Shown in pieces: positions 17,667-25,646 of a stretch of DNA of 45,807 bases (positions within the stretch are counted from its first letter, which is position 1; every line of letters starts with the position of its first letter). The notes under the pieces are model-generated. The model did no database searches. It was not told the origin of the DNA and saw only the letters and a list, made by a program, of their open reading frames with translations. The position numbers and the translations under genes were made by a program. This DNA comes from Promethearchaeota archaeon (GTDB lineage Archaea; Asgardarchaeota; Lokiarchaeia; Sigyniarchaeales; SOKP01), in NCBI GenBank assembly GCA_016839765.1, contig JAEOTP010000088.1, positions 1-45,807 on the forward strand, given 5' to 3'.

Positions 17667-19322
17667 ATGAAATGTTTTGACTTTGATGAAAGCGTTCAAA
17701 AAGTATTAAATGATTCTTTTTCTGATATTGAACCTACAAACTGGAAGAGATGGTTAGAAATTTCATCCAGTGAAGAGTTTGAAGAATTATGTTTAAAAAA
17801 TTCTGGATTATCTTCTGTAAATGAAATTTTTAAAAGGGCAACTTCTGAAATTACCGATTCAAGAAGTTTTTCTATTAATTTGGAAAAATTTCTTTCTGAT
17901 TATAACCATTCTTATACTCCAATACTGTGTCATACGTCAGGAACAACTGATAGTAAGATTTCAGCTCTTAAGTGGTTCTTTATGTCAAAAAGTGTAACTC
18001 AAAAAAATTGGGCTCCAGGTATGCAAGCCATATTCGAATCAAGCGGATTAGATTCTAAATCTTCTGCTGTAATTTTTGTGCCTTCAAGAATTAAATTAGA
18101 TGGTTTACAATATTATGAAGGACAACCATATATTTCACTTTACTCATCTGAATTTTCTCAAAGGGTAATGCTTTCAATCATTAAACCAAAAACTTACACT
18201 TTTTACGAATATAAAAATTCTAAAAACTTAGATGTAATCTCTAAAATAATAGATATGGATGATATTAGAGTTGTTTCTGCTCCTGCTTTAACCATTTTAG
18301 GATGGGCTGATTTAGAAAAACTTACATTACGCGTACAAAAATCTCTTGATGATTTACCAGATTATAAAAATCATATATTAGAGAATCTCATTTCGATGAT
18401 TAAAAAAGAAGGTATACAAAAAGCATCAAAATTAATTCAAGAAAAGCTTTCAGACAAATTATCTAAGGCGACAATAATATTTAGTATAAGTTCCCTTTCA
18501 GAGCAGAACTGGGCTTTAATAAGAAGGTTTATGAAATGGGAAAAGGGAAGAGAAAAATTTACAAATCTTTATGTAGCATCTGAGATTGGACCTTTCGCAT
18601 CCAGTATCTCTAAAGGGGACTTCGAAATATCTCGTCAAAATAGGTTGTATGTTTTTCCTTTGACATTGCCTGTTATAGAACACCATAATAAAAAACAATT
18701 AATTTCTCGAGCTTCAAACACGACGGGCAAGCTATTAGTGTCAAGAATGGATGGTTCTACCCCCTTAATTAATATCGATTTAGGCGATATTATTACTGTA
18801 AAAGAAAATGAGGGATTACCGCAAATTGATGGAAAAATCATACGATCTAGTTTTAAATTAAAATATGATCTTAAATTATCTGAAAAACTTGCTATACCTT
18901 TCGATTATAACATTTATGCTGGTGATTTTTTCTCTCTAAATGAATTTACAATAAATCAACCAAGAAACTTAATTAATTGCTTAAAAAATGATTGTAATTT
19001 GGAAGTTGATGCGTTATTATTATTAAAGAATAATAAAAAAACCTGGGATTTAGTTTTTCCATCTAATATTCAAGAAAATTGTATGAAAGATAAGAAATTA
19101 ATAGAATTAATTTCTTCATGTCCGCATCAGGAGGAGCTCACTCAAGGAATAATCAACAATTTAATCAATATCTATTTTATTGAAGATCAGCCGGTTGACT
19201 TCTTAGCTACGCGATCAGAAATATTGAATAAAGTTCGTGAAGGACAGGCACCTAAAGGCATATTGAAAAAATGGCCTTTATATGTAATTATTCCCAAAAA
19301 CGATGAGAATAATCTTATCTAA
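17667..19322 (+). CDS. Adenylate-forming (ANL/phenylacetate-CoA-ligase-like) enzyme
   Basis: This 551-residue protein has the ATP/AMP-binding P-loop motif HTSGTTDSKISALKWF (about residues 91-106), a later acidic VASEIGPFAS stretch comparable to the A5 aromatic motif region, and LINIDLGDII comparable to the A7 motif (Y/F-x-x-GD). The C-terminal part carries a VREGQAPKGILKKWP segment that could hold the catalytic lysine. Such enzymes activate a carboxylic acid as acyl-AMP and usually pass it to CoA or another thiol/amine. The substrate is unknown and divergence is high. No carrier-protein gene is adjacent. The gene seems to be alone on its strand, and converges with a DUF1761-like gene. Confidence 0.6.
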   Translation: MKCFDFDESVQKVLNDSFSDIEPTNWKRWLEISSSEEFEELCLKNSGLSSVNEIFKRATSEITDSRSFSINLEKFLSDYNHSYTPILCHTSGTTDSKISALKWFFMSKSVTQKNWAPGMQAIFESSGLDSKSSAVIFVPSRIKLDGLQYYEGQPYISLYSSEFSQRVMLSIIKPKTYTFYEYKNSKNLDVISKIIDMDDIRVVSAPALTILGWADLEKLTLRVQKSLDDLPDYKNHILENLISMIKKEGIQKASKLIQEKLSDKLSKATIIFSISSLSEQNWALIRRFMKWEKGREKFTNLYVASEIGPFASSISKGDFEISRQNRLYVFPLTLPVIEHHNKKQLISRASNTTGKLLVSRMDGSTPLINIDLGDIITVKENEGLPQIDGKIIRSSFKLKYDLKLSEKLAIPFDYNIYAGDFFSLNEFTINQPRNLINCLKNDCNLEVDALLLLKNNKKTWDLVFPSNIQENCMKDKKLIELISSCPHQEELTQGIINNLINIYFIEDQPVDFLATRSEILNKVREGQAPKGILKKWPLYVIIPKNDENNLI

Positions 19323-19344
19323 AAAAAAAAAGGAACAACATAAT

Positions 19345-19746
19345 TTATTGCCAAACGGCTAAAATTAAACCCGCGATTATGAATCCAATCAAGTAAAACC
19401 CATATTCTAAAAGAAAAAGCTTTACTCCTCTATCGTTAAAATTATTTTGATTAATTGCAATAGTTGCAACAAATCCTACCCATAAGAGGATACTTATGAT
19501 TAATGCTGATACAATATCATTCATATTAGTGAGATCCATGATAACCTCAATCATTAGAACAGTAATAAAGCTCGTTGGAATCATTATTATCGTATCTCTA
19601 ATAATTTTTGATTTGGGTTCACTCTCTTTACCGACTAATTTTAGCCACATATTCCCGAAGGCAAAAGGAAAATACCAGAAAAAATGAATCAGAAAATAAA
19701 TTATTGCAACCACAACAACAGCTAACCAGTTAATCATCAAAGCCAT
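19345..19746 (-). CDS. DUF1761-like membrane protein
   Basis: This 133-residue protein has four hydrophobic helices. The opening NWLAVVVVAIIYFLIHFFWY, then FGNMWLKLVGKE, and the later LWVGFVATIAIN fit the DUF1761 pattern (NWxAVxVA...WY...F...W). Function is unknown. The gene lies 22 bp from the stop of the convergent adenylate-forming enzyme gene. Confidence 0.65.
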   Translation of the reverse strand: MALMINWLAVVVVAIIYFLIHFFWYFPFAFGNMWLKLVGKESEPKSKIIRDTIIMIPTSFITVLMIEVIMDLTNMNDIVSALIISILLWVGFVATIAINQNNFNDRGVKLFLLEYGFYLIGFIIAGLILAVWQ

Positions 19747-19851
19747 ATTTTGTCACTTCTTAAATTAATAATTTGTAATTAAAAGGAATATAAATGAACA
19801 ATATTTATTTCTTATTTGTTTAAATTATAAATTAAAATTAATGGGTTTTCA

Positions 19852-20325
19852 ATGAAAGATAAATTCAATTTAGTGGGGACTAAAATAAAACAATTTAAAT
19901 TACCAAACTCAAGAGGCGAAACAAATAGTATTCAGGACTTCTTGGGTCAAAGCGTAGTAATTGTTTTATTCCGGAGTAAAAATTGACCCTATGCTAAAGC
20001 ACATGCAGGAAAACTCGGTGTTGATTTCGATAAATTCAAAGAATACAACGCAATATTATATACGATCTTACCAGATGACCTTGAAAGTGCTAAGAATTTT
20101 GAAGCCAATTTTGCGAAAAATAAATTTCCAATTTATTATGATGCCAAAAAAAAGGTGAATAAAATGTTAAAACAGGAAGTAAAACCTTTAAAACTGGGAA
20201 GGATGCCAGCACTTCTCATAATCGACAAACAAGGGATTATAAAATATGCATATTACAGTGATTCAATGAGTGATATACCAGACAATGAGGAAATTTTTGA
20301 AGTACTCAAAAATCTTAATAAATAA
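19852..20325 (+). CDS. Selenocysteine-containing peroxiredoxin-like protein (UGA read as Sec45)
   Basis: One frame runs from ATG 19852 to TAA 20325 (157 residues) with a single in-frame TGA at 19984-19986. Residues 1-44 lead from KIKQFKLPNSRGETNSIQDF through VVIVLFRSKN, the peroxiredoxin beta-strand before the active site. The TGA then falls exactly where the peroxidatic Cys of the FRxxxCPYC-type motif is expected (FRSKN-U-PYAKAHAGKLG). The thioredoxin fold continues in the same frame, with FPIYYDAKKKVNKML and RMPALLIIDKQGIIKYAYY. No frameshift is needed, and both sides are coding, so Sec insertion is the best reading. TGA acts as a normal stop in other genes here. A stem structure follows the stop. 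It is likely a thiol/selenol peroxidase of the cytoplasm. A nonsense-mutated pseudogene is the alternative. Confidence 0.8.
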
Positions 20326-20329
20326 ATCC

Positions 20330-20400
20330 GATTTGGTTCGAATAAGTTATGAAAAATGATTGAATTTTATTCGATTAAGTTAGCCACACTTTACCAAATC
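20330..20400 (+). promoter_or_regulatory. Candidate SECIS: nested RNA stems after the Sec-peroxiredoxin
   Basis: Starting 5 nt after the stop codon, an outer perfect 8-bp inverted repeat (GATTTGGT 20330-20337 with ACCAAATC 20393-20400) encloses an inner perfect 8-bp repeat (TCGAATAA 20338-20345 with TTATTCGA 20367-20374). The inner apical region is A-rich and contains AUGA and UGAU strings. Archaeal SECIS elements usually lie in 3' UTRs. I could not place the eukaryote-like UGA/GA quartet with certainty. Confidence 0.55.
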
Positions 20401-20443
20401 AATCTTCTTTTATTTAGAAATCAAAAAAAAGAGCTAAATATTT

Positions 20444-20920
20444 TTAAATAGATTTTAGCCCTATTGGTGGTCCTACTTGTTTAAATTTATAAATAAGTTG
20501 ACCTTCTGTGGTAAACATATCCCAACCTTGATCTTTTTCAAAACCATGCGCAGATAAAAAATTTTCTGAAAATTTGTTCCTTGCGGATTGTACCATTTGA
20601 TTAATAACTTCTTTTTTTATTTGATTATTTTCAACTAATTCCAATTTGCCTTGCATTGAAATAAAATAATAACTATTAAGATCTGGTTCAAATTTTTCTA
20701 TTGAAATGCATACATTAGGATTATTTGAAAGGATATCCTTCTTTTTGCCATAATCAGTAAAATGAAAATATAAAGTATCATCAATGAAAACATATTGGAA
20801 CGGTGAGATATATGGATATTCATCATCTATGAATGCAATTCTACATAAATTTTGAGAATTGATTGCTTCTTTTATTTCTTTTTCATTCATTTTTGGTAAT
20901 TTAATAATTCTAATACACAT
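20444..20920 (-). CDS. Pyridoxamine 5'-phosphate oxidase-like flavin-binding protein
   Basis: The protein has the split-barrel pattern of the PNPOx-like family: an N-terminal helix (KMNEKEIKEAINSQNLCRIAF), then EYPYISPFQYVFIDDTLYFH, KKKDILSNNPNVCISIE and a long C-terminal arm. Members bind FMN, F420 or heme and reduce varied small molecules; the substrate is unknown. An upstream Met at 20965 would overlap the UvdE gene by 32 bp, so I choose the Met at 20920 (MCIRIIKLPKM), leaving 13 bp after the UvdE stop. The pair is probably co-transcribed. Confidence 0.78.
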   Translation of the reverse strand: MCIRIIKLPKMNEKEIKEAINSQNLCRIAFIDDEYPYISPFQYVFIDDTLYFHFTDYGKKKDILSNNPNVCISIEKFEPDLNSYYFISMQGKLELVENNQIKKEVINQMVQSARNKFSENFLSAHGFEKDQGWDMFTTEGQLIYKFKQVGPPIGLKSI

Positions 20921-20933
20921 CACTAACTTAATT

Positions 20934-21830
20934 TTAATTGGATAAAAAACGTGGATCATATTCAAGAAGTTTTATTGCCTTTAAAGCACTCCGTTCTTTA
21001 TCTTTTATTTCTAACATAAGGTCAAAATTATAATTTTTCGTCTTATTAATAAAGGTTTTAAAATGTTCGAGTTGAATATTATCAGCATGACTCGGTTGTC
21101 TTTTTATTTGATGTTGAGAGCTATAGTGTACGATAGGCAAGCCATCTCGTTTATTCCACGTTTGTGTGAATTTGCTAAATACCTCTTCAAAAATTTCACC
21201 TGTATTTAAACATTCATGATGATAAACATCAAAAACAATAGGAATAAAAATTTCTTCATAAATTTCCAGACAATCTGCTAAATTAAAACTTTTATCATCA
21301 TTTTCAATAACATATCGTTTTTTAATTTTAGCTGAAAGCTTATTATATCTTTTGCTGAATCTTTTTTTACTTCCCTTTTTATCACCATAAACACCTCCAA
21401 TATGGGTCATAATTTTAGCTGTGCAATCCAAATTCATTAAATCTAAAACATCAGCATGATATTCCAACTCCTTTATACTTGTATTAACAACTTTATCGTT
21501 TTTAGAATTTAACACCGTATATTGACCAGGGTGCATAGAGATTCTCATATTCTGCTTTTTTATAAAGTTCCCTATTTCATTAAACTTTTCTTTGAAATAA
21601 TCTTGCCATTCAAATTTCATAATAGGATGAGAACCAAATGGTATTAAATCAGATGTAATTCTAAAGAAAAAGATTTTGTTATTTTTATTATATTCAAGAA
21701 TTTCTTGTAAACAATCTAAATTTCCATCTATACTTTCAATTAATCTTTCTTCGGAATAATTTTTCAAACGAAAAGTTCTACTACTTTTACAAGTTAATGC
21801 AAGATTTATGCAAGGATAACCGATCTTCAT
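20934..21830 (-). CDS. uvsE: UV damage endonuclease UvdE/UVDE
   Basis: This 298-residue TIM-barrel enzyme has the family's typical opening (MKIGYPCINLAL), FRITSDLIPFGSHP, MRISMHPGQYTVLNS, YHADVLDLM, THIGGVYGDK, VIENDDKSFN and a C-terminal FDVYHHECLN plus HADNI. The His, Glu and Asp residues in these motifs supply the metal site. The enzyme nicks DNA 5' to UV photoproducts and other lesions, an excision-repair route independent of UvrABC. Length is normal. It lies upstream of the PNPOx-like gene on the same strand. Confidence 0.9.
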   Translation of the reverse strand: MKIGYPCINLALTCKSSRTFRLKNYSEERLIESIDGNLDCLQEILEYNKNNKIFFFRITSDLIPFGSHPIMKFEWQDYFKEKFNEIGNFIKKQNMRISMHPGQYTVLNSKNDKVVNTSIKELEYHADVLDLMNLDCTAKIMTHIGGVYGDKKGSKKRFSKRYNKLSAKIKKRYVIENDDKSFNLADCLEIYEEIFIPIVFDVYHHECLNTGEIFEEVFSKFTQTWNKRDGLPIVHYSSQHQIKRQPSHADNIQLEHFKTFINKTKNYNFDLMLEIKDKERSALKAIKLLEYDPRFLSN

Positions 21831-21882
21831 TTTACTTCAATCTATAAATTAATTAATCAAAAATAGAAATACTTTAATTCAT

Positions 21883-22725
21883 TCACACTTGTTTATCTTT
21901 TCGTCTGGTATAGAGTTCTTTGTATTTTTTGCGTAGTTCCTCGATATCATGCTCTTGTTCAGCTATTATTTCTTCTAAACCATCTTCAAAGAACACATCT
22001 CTTTTGTACTTTTTTGCTGGTGCACCGAGATAAACCCATCCTTCTTCTAATTCTTGGCCAACAGTTGTAAGAGAACTTGCAGCAAGAACAGAATCCTTCT
22101 TCATATGAGTTCCCGGCATAACAACTGAATGAGCACCTATTCTAACATTATCTTCGATTATTGTTTTTCTAATTATAAATAGATTTCCAATAATAACTGC
22201 AGATTGAATAACACTCGCTTGACCAACTACAACATTCTTTCCAAATTCAATGAATTCTGTGTCAACCCAGCCTTCAAATAGCGAGTTTGAAAATTGTGTT
22301 TTAACCCCAAACAATTTAAAGCATATATTATCTAAGAAAGGTAATGGAAATTTGTGTGCTATCCATGCTGGCCACTTTTTTATTGTATTTCTAATACTCC
22401 AATATCTATAATCTTTATTCGAGGGGGTCCTAAGAAAGACTCCTTCTCTGGGTTTATGAAAGAGATTAACAATAATAAGTAGGATTTTGGTAAAAAAAAG
22501 GGATACAAATAATAATGAAATATATATTACAAATATGAGAAGAGGAAGAAAAATTATGAAATGAATAAACTTATTGTAATATAATAAGTTCCAATACCAC
22601 CAAAATTCAAATTGGATAACAAAAATGCTAATCCAAATTTGGAATAGATAAAAAATTAAATATTTTTTTTTCACTAAAACATTTGATGTAAAAGGACCAG
22701 CTTTAAGATATGCGGGTACAGACAT
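21883..22725 (-). CDS. Membrane-bound LbH acyltransferase-like protein (type B2, locus 2)
   Basis: This 280-residue paralogue of 12407-13348 shares the MSVP start, the PFTSNVLVKKKYLIFY opening, two membrane segments (about 22-48 and 58-90), KPREGVFLRTPSNKDYRYW and an LbH domain (about 165-250) with VRIGAHSVVMPGTHM and YLGAPAKKYKRD. Its ATG overlaps the TAA of the preceding type-B1 gene by one base (TAATG), so the two are translationally coupled. The lysine/glutamate-rich tail is shorter than in locus 1. It is a predicted acyl or related transferase of unknown substrate. Confidence 0.75.
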   Translation of the reverse strand: MSVPAYLKAGPFTSNVLVKKKYLIFYLFQIWISIFVIQFEFWWYWNLLYYNKFIHFIIFLPLLIFVIYISLLFVSLFFTKILLIIVNLFHKPREGVFLRTPSNKDYRYWSIRNTIKKWPAWIAHKFPLPFLDNICFKLFGVKTQFSNSLFEGWVDTEFIEFGKNVVVGQASVIQSAVIIGNLFIIRKTIIEDNVRIGAHSVVMPGTHMKKDSVLAASSLTTVGQELEEGWVYLGAPAKKYKRDVFFEDGLEEIIAEQEHDIEELRKKYKELYTRRKDKQV

Positions 22726-23630
22726 TATAATTCTCCCTCCTTATTGTTATTTACTAGTTGTTTCTTATCTTCATCAATATTTACATCTTGTTGAATTTCA
22801 TAGGTTATTTCTTCTTCAACATCTTTGATAAATATTTTATCTCGTCTTTGTTCCGCAAATTTATTTGGCTTATATTTCATGGCAGGGAGGCCGACATATA
22901 TCCAGCCAGGTTCAATAAATTGGTTAAAATTTGTATTAGTAAACGCACCTGTTACCGAATCAACTCCCATGAACGTACCAGGTGCTATATTAGATACCCC
23001 TCCTGCAACTGTATAATCCCCAAATATGACCCTCTTTATGATTAAGTACTTTCCAATAACCATTGAACTCATAACTACGCATCCTTGACCAATTGTAACA
23101 TTTCTTCCAAAATCAATGAAATCAGTATCTACCCATGCATCTTGCAGGTGGCTTGAGAAATCTATTTTAACTCCAAACCATCTAAATCCCCACATTACAA
23201 TCCAAGGTAGTGGCCCATTATTCATAAGCCATAATGCCAACTTCTTTAATTGAACTCGTAGTCTCCAAAACTCAAAATCTTTATCTCCTTTTTCCGCCCT
23301 AAAGACACCTTCCCGAGGTTTATATACCATATTAACGATTAATAGAAATGCCTTGCTAAAAATAGCAATTCCAAAGATAAATATAAAGTATAAAATAAAT
23401 AACCAAAACGGTAGGAGAAACATGGTTATAATCCAATTATCAATAAGAGTAGCGACATCAAAAAAAACAGCAACTGCCATGTATCCACTTACCCATAGAA
23501 TTGGAATATATATTGCCAGAAATTTGATACTTATTTTACTAATCGCACTACTTGTTACAAAATCTATTGTGTAATCTACCCTTGTTTTATTGGATTTATT
23601 ATTGTTGTTTGTGGAATCATCACTATCCAT
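22725..23630 (-). CDS. Membrane-bound LbH acyltransferase-like protein (type B1, locus 2; split form)
   Basis: This 301-residue protein matches the second half of the fused 625-residue protein: a VDYTIDFVTSSAISKISIKF lead, two membrane helices (about 40-70, 80-110), KPREGVFRAEKGDKDFEFW, then an LbH domain with YTVAGGVSNIAPGTFMG and YVGLPAMKYK. Here it is a stand-alone gene with its own Asn-rich start (MDSDDSTNNNNKSNK). Its ATG lies 8 bp inside the end of the type-A gene. It forms a tight three-gene operon with the type-A gene upstream and the type-B2 gene downstream. Confidence 0.75.
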   Translation of the reverse strand: MDSDDSTNNNNKSNKTRVDYTIDFVTSSAISKISIKFLAIYIPILWVSGYMAVAVFFDVATLIDNWIITMFLLPFWLFILYFIFIFGIAIFSKAFLLIVNMVYKPREGVFRAEKGDKDFEFWRLRVQLKKLALWLMNNGPLPWIVMWGFRWFGVKIDFSSHLQDAWVDTDFIDFGRNVTIGQGCVVMSSMVIGKYLIIKRVIFGDYTVAGGVSNIAPGTFMGVDSVTGAFTNTNFNQFIEPGWIYVGLPAMKYKPNKFAEQRRDKIFIKDVEEEITYEIQQDVNIDEDKKQLVNNNKEGEL

Positions 23631-24528
23631 TTATCTTACCTCCACCTTTTTTTGGATCTTTCTTTTCTTTTTCCCTTTTAAGCTGTTCTGCTTTCTCAAA
23701 ATCTTCCTCAGATATTTTTAAGTAATCCATTAATCTTTTTTTAAAGATTCTACGTAATGGAGCTCCAAAATAATAATTATCTCCTTTTAAAAGATTATGT
23801 TTGGTTGCACCCGTCATAGGCAATAGCCAAGAATGATCTTTTAGTTCTGAACCAGGTCCAACACAATTAAAAGCAGCAGCTGTTACATTATCTCCAATTT
23901 TAACTCTAAAATAAGAAATATTACCGAATATACCTTCCACAGCATGAGAACTAATTGCTCCATTAACGCCAAAATAACAATTTTTTCCAATGGTTACAAA
24001 TCTATCAGCACCCACATTTTCTTCTAGAGTTGTGCCTTTTCCTATTTTATTAGCTCCAATGAAATTATAAAGCCAATTTATTAACCATGGAAACGGACCT
24101 CTTATAACAGCATTTTTTGGATATTTAATTACAAAACTACGTATGTGGTAGTAATTTAAAGTCTTACTTGGAATATTTCGAGGTAATATTCCGCTTTTTG
24201 AAGGAGATATCTTTTCAGTGGTCCTCCAAATCCCCCTCGTAATAAGTCCTACAAAGAAAATATGGATCAAATAGCATAAGACTATTACCAAGGGCATGAA
24301 AATTGAAGCTAAGAGTGGTTCTAATTGCGTGAAAAGTAATAGAAAACTGCTGGTATCTAAAAAATATGGTAAATAAAAAAGCATGACATAAACCATAAAT
24401 ATAATCGCGGGGATTAGAAAAGACCCGAAATAGATAATGAAAAATAAAAATAAATACCAATGAAACTGTAAATTAATTTCTTCCTTTATGATTTCGTTAC
24501 TGGTACTACTTTGAGGCGAATTTTCCAT
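23623..24528 (-). CDS. Membrane-bound LbH protein (type A, locus 2; split form)
   Basis: This 301-residue protein matches the first half of the fused proteins: LQFHWYLFLFFIIYFGSFLIPAI, a second membrane region (about 75-100), ISPSKSGILPRNIPSKTLNYYHIRSF, an LbH domain (about 155-250) with IGKGTTLEENVG and IGKNCYFGVNG, then YYFGAPLRRIFKKR and a short Lys/Gly-rich tail. It overlaps the next gene (MDSDDS...) by 8 bp. In loci 1 and 3 an acidic or Lys/Glu-rich linker fuses this unit to type B1 at the same place. It is the first gene of the operon. Confidence 0.75.
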   Translation of the reverse strand: MENSPQSSTSNEIIKEEINLQFHWYLFLFFIIYFGSFLIPAIIFMVYVMLFYLPYFLDTSSFLLLFTQLEPLLASIFMPLVIVLCYLIHIFFVGLITRGIWRTTEKISPSKSGILPRNIPSKTLNYYHIRSFVIKYPKNAVIRGPFPWLINWLYNFIGANKIGKGTTLEENVGADRFVTIGKNCYFGVNGAISSHAVEGIFGNISYFRVKIGDNVTAAAFNCVGPGSELKDHSWLLPMTGATKHNLLKGDNYYFGAPLRRIFKKRLMDYLKISEEDFEKAEQLKREKEKKDPKKGGGKING

Positions 24529-24712
24529 CTCCTACTTCATCAATGCTTTTTTAGTTAATATGTAATAAGTAGAATTAATTTTGTTATTTTTACTGGTTTT
24601 TTAATTATAATGGTTATTAAATTTAAAGATTTTCAAACTCTTGATTTTAGGAATAATATAAATATAAAAAATAAAAGTTTAAAGATTATAAGTTATTAAT
24701 TTTTAAAATTCA

Positions 24713-25546
24713 TTATGTTTTCTTTTCTTTTTTAGAAAACCAAGGGATAAATGAGCTAGTTTTTCTTTTGTATGCAGCATACTCTTCATTCCCTTCAAAT
24801 CTTTTATCTAGAAGTTTTACACCAGATACCTTAATTATTTGAAATGTAATATAAGCTGGTCCTATAAATGTTAAAAAGCCAAATGGAACTGCTAAAGCGA
24901 TTATAAAAAGACCCCACCATTGAGTTACTTCTCCAAAATAGTTTGGATGCATAGAGTATTTCCATACACTCTTCGTCATAATTTTTCCTTGATTTGCTGG
25001 TTCTTGTAGGAACTTATAAAGAGAAAAGTCTGCTATAGTTTCAAAGAGAAATCCTATTAGCCATATAATAGCTCCCAACCATAAAGTTATTCCTCCAAAG
25101 TCTAATAGACTAACTACAGGAGGATTTTCACTTATATTTGTAAACCAAACTGGAATATCAACTAAAAAAACGATAATTCCTTGAAATAAATATACTTTAA
25201 AGAAACTTTTCAAAGCTACATTTGTTTTCCATCTTTCTCGCATTGCTTTATAACGATAATCTTCAGGTTTTCCTCTATTCCTAATATATACATAGCTTGC
25301 TAATCTTATTGCCCAAACTAAAACTAGGCTGGTTACTATAACTTGACGAATGCAAAAAGTTGATGTTAGTATTATATTTACGATTAAACTAGTTGTAGAC
25401 ACCACAAAATAAGCAGGACCATAAAAAATGTCCATAATTGCATTATTCTTCTTTGCGGTTCCAACAATGAAAGCAATAAATATGTAAATAAACAGGGCTA
25501 GAGCTGAATATCCAATTAATATTAACATAGTTTCAATACTTGTCAT
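24713..25546 (-). CDS. DUF1295 / steroid 5-alpha-reductase-like membrane protein
   Basis: This 277-residue multi-pass protein has about six membrane helices. It carries the DUF1295 signatures VWAIRLASYVYIRNRGKPED with RYKAMRERW, and HPNYFGEVTQWWG near the C-terminus, followed by KLLDKRFEGNEEYAAYKRKT. The HPNYxGE/WWG motif is the NADPH-site region shared by steroid reductases and isoprenylcysteine methyltransferases. Family members reduce lipid or isoprenoid double bonds, or transfer methyl groups; the substrate here is unknown. Its place between two LbH loci suggests, but does not prove, a membrane-lipid link. Confidence 0.8.
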   Translation of the reverse strand: MTSIETMLILIGYSALALFIYIFIAFIVGTAKKNNAIMDIFYGPAYFVVSTTSLIVNIILTSTFCIRQVIVTSLVLVWAIRLASYVYIRNRGKPEDYRYKAMRERWKTNVALKSFFKVYLFQGIIVFLVDIPVWFTNISENPPVVSLLDFGGITLWLGAIIWLIGFLFETIADFSLYKFLQEPANQGKIMTKSVWKYSMHPNYFGEVTQWWGLFIIALAVPFGFLTFIGPAYITFQIIKVSGVKLLDKRFEGNEEYAAYKRKTSSFIPWFSKKEKKT

Positions 25547-25646
25547 AATAACACACGATTAAACTGTAAAATTATATCAAATAGTCAGAAAATACGAGAA
25601 TATTTATAGTTTTTATTTATTAATTAAAGATTTTTATATTTAGGCT

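Noticed and set aside
19852-19986. Treating the peroxiredoxin as a broken pseudogene
   Set aside because: The only lesion is a TGA at the catalytic Cys position. Both sides stay in one frame with conserved features, and there are no further stops or frameshifts. Sec is the simpler reading, though not proven.
19961-20158. A separate 65-residue ORF on the plus strand in this interval
   Set aside because: It is a shadow frame of the peroxiredoxin; the correct frame spans the TGA and gives a recognised fold.
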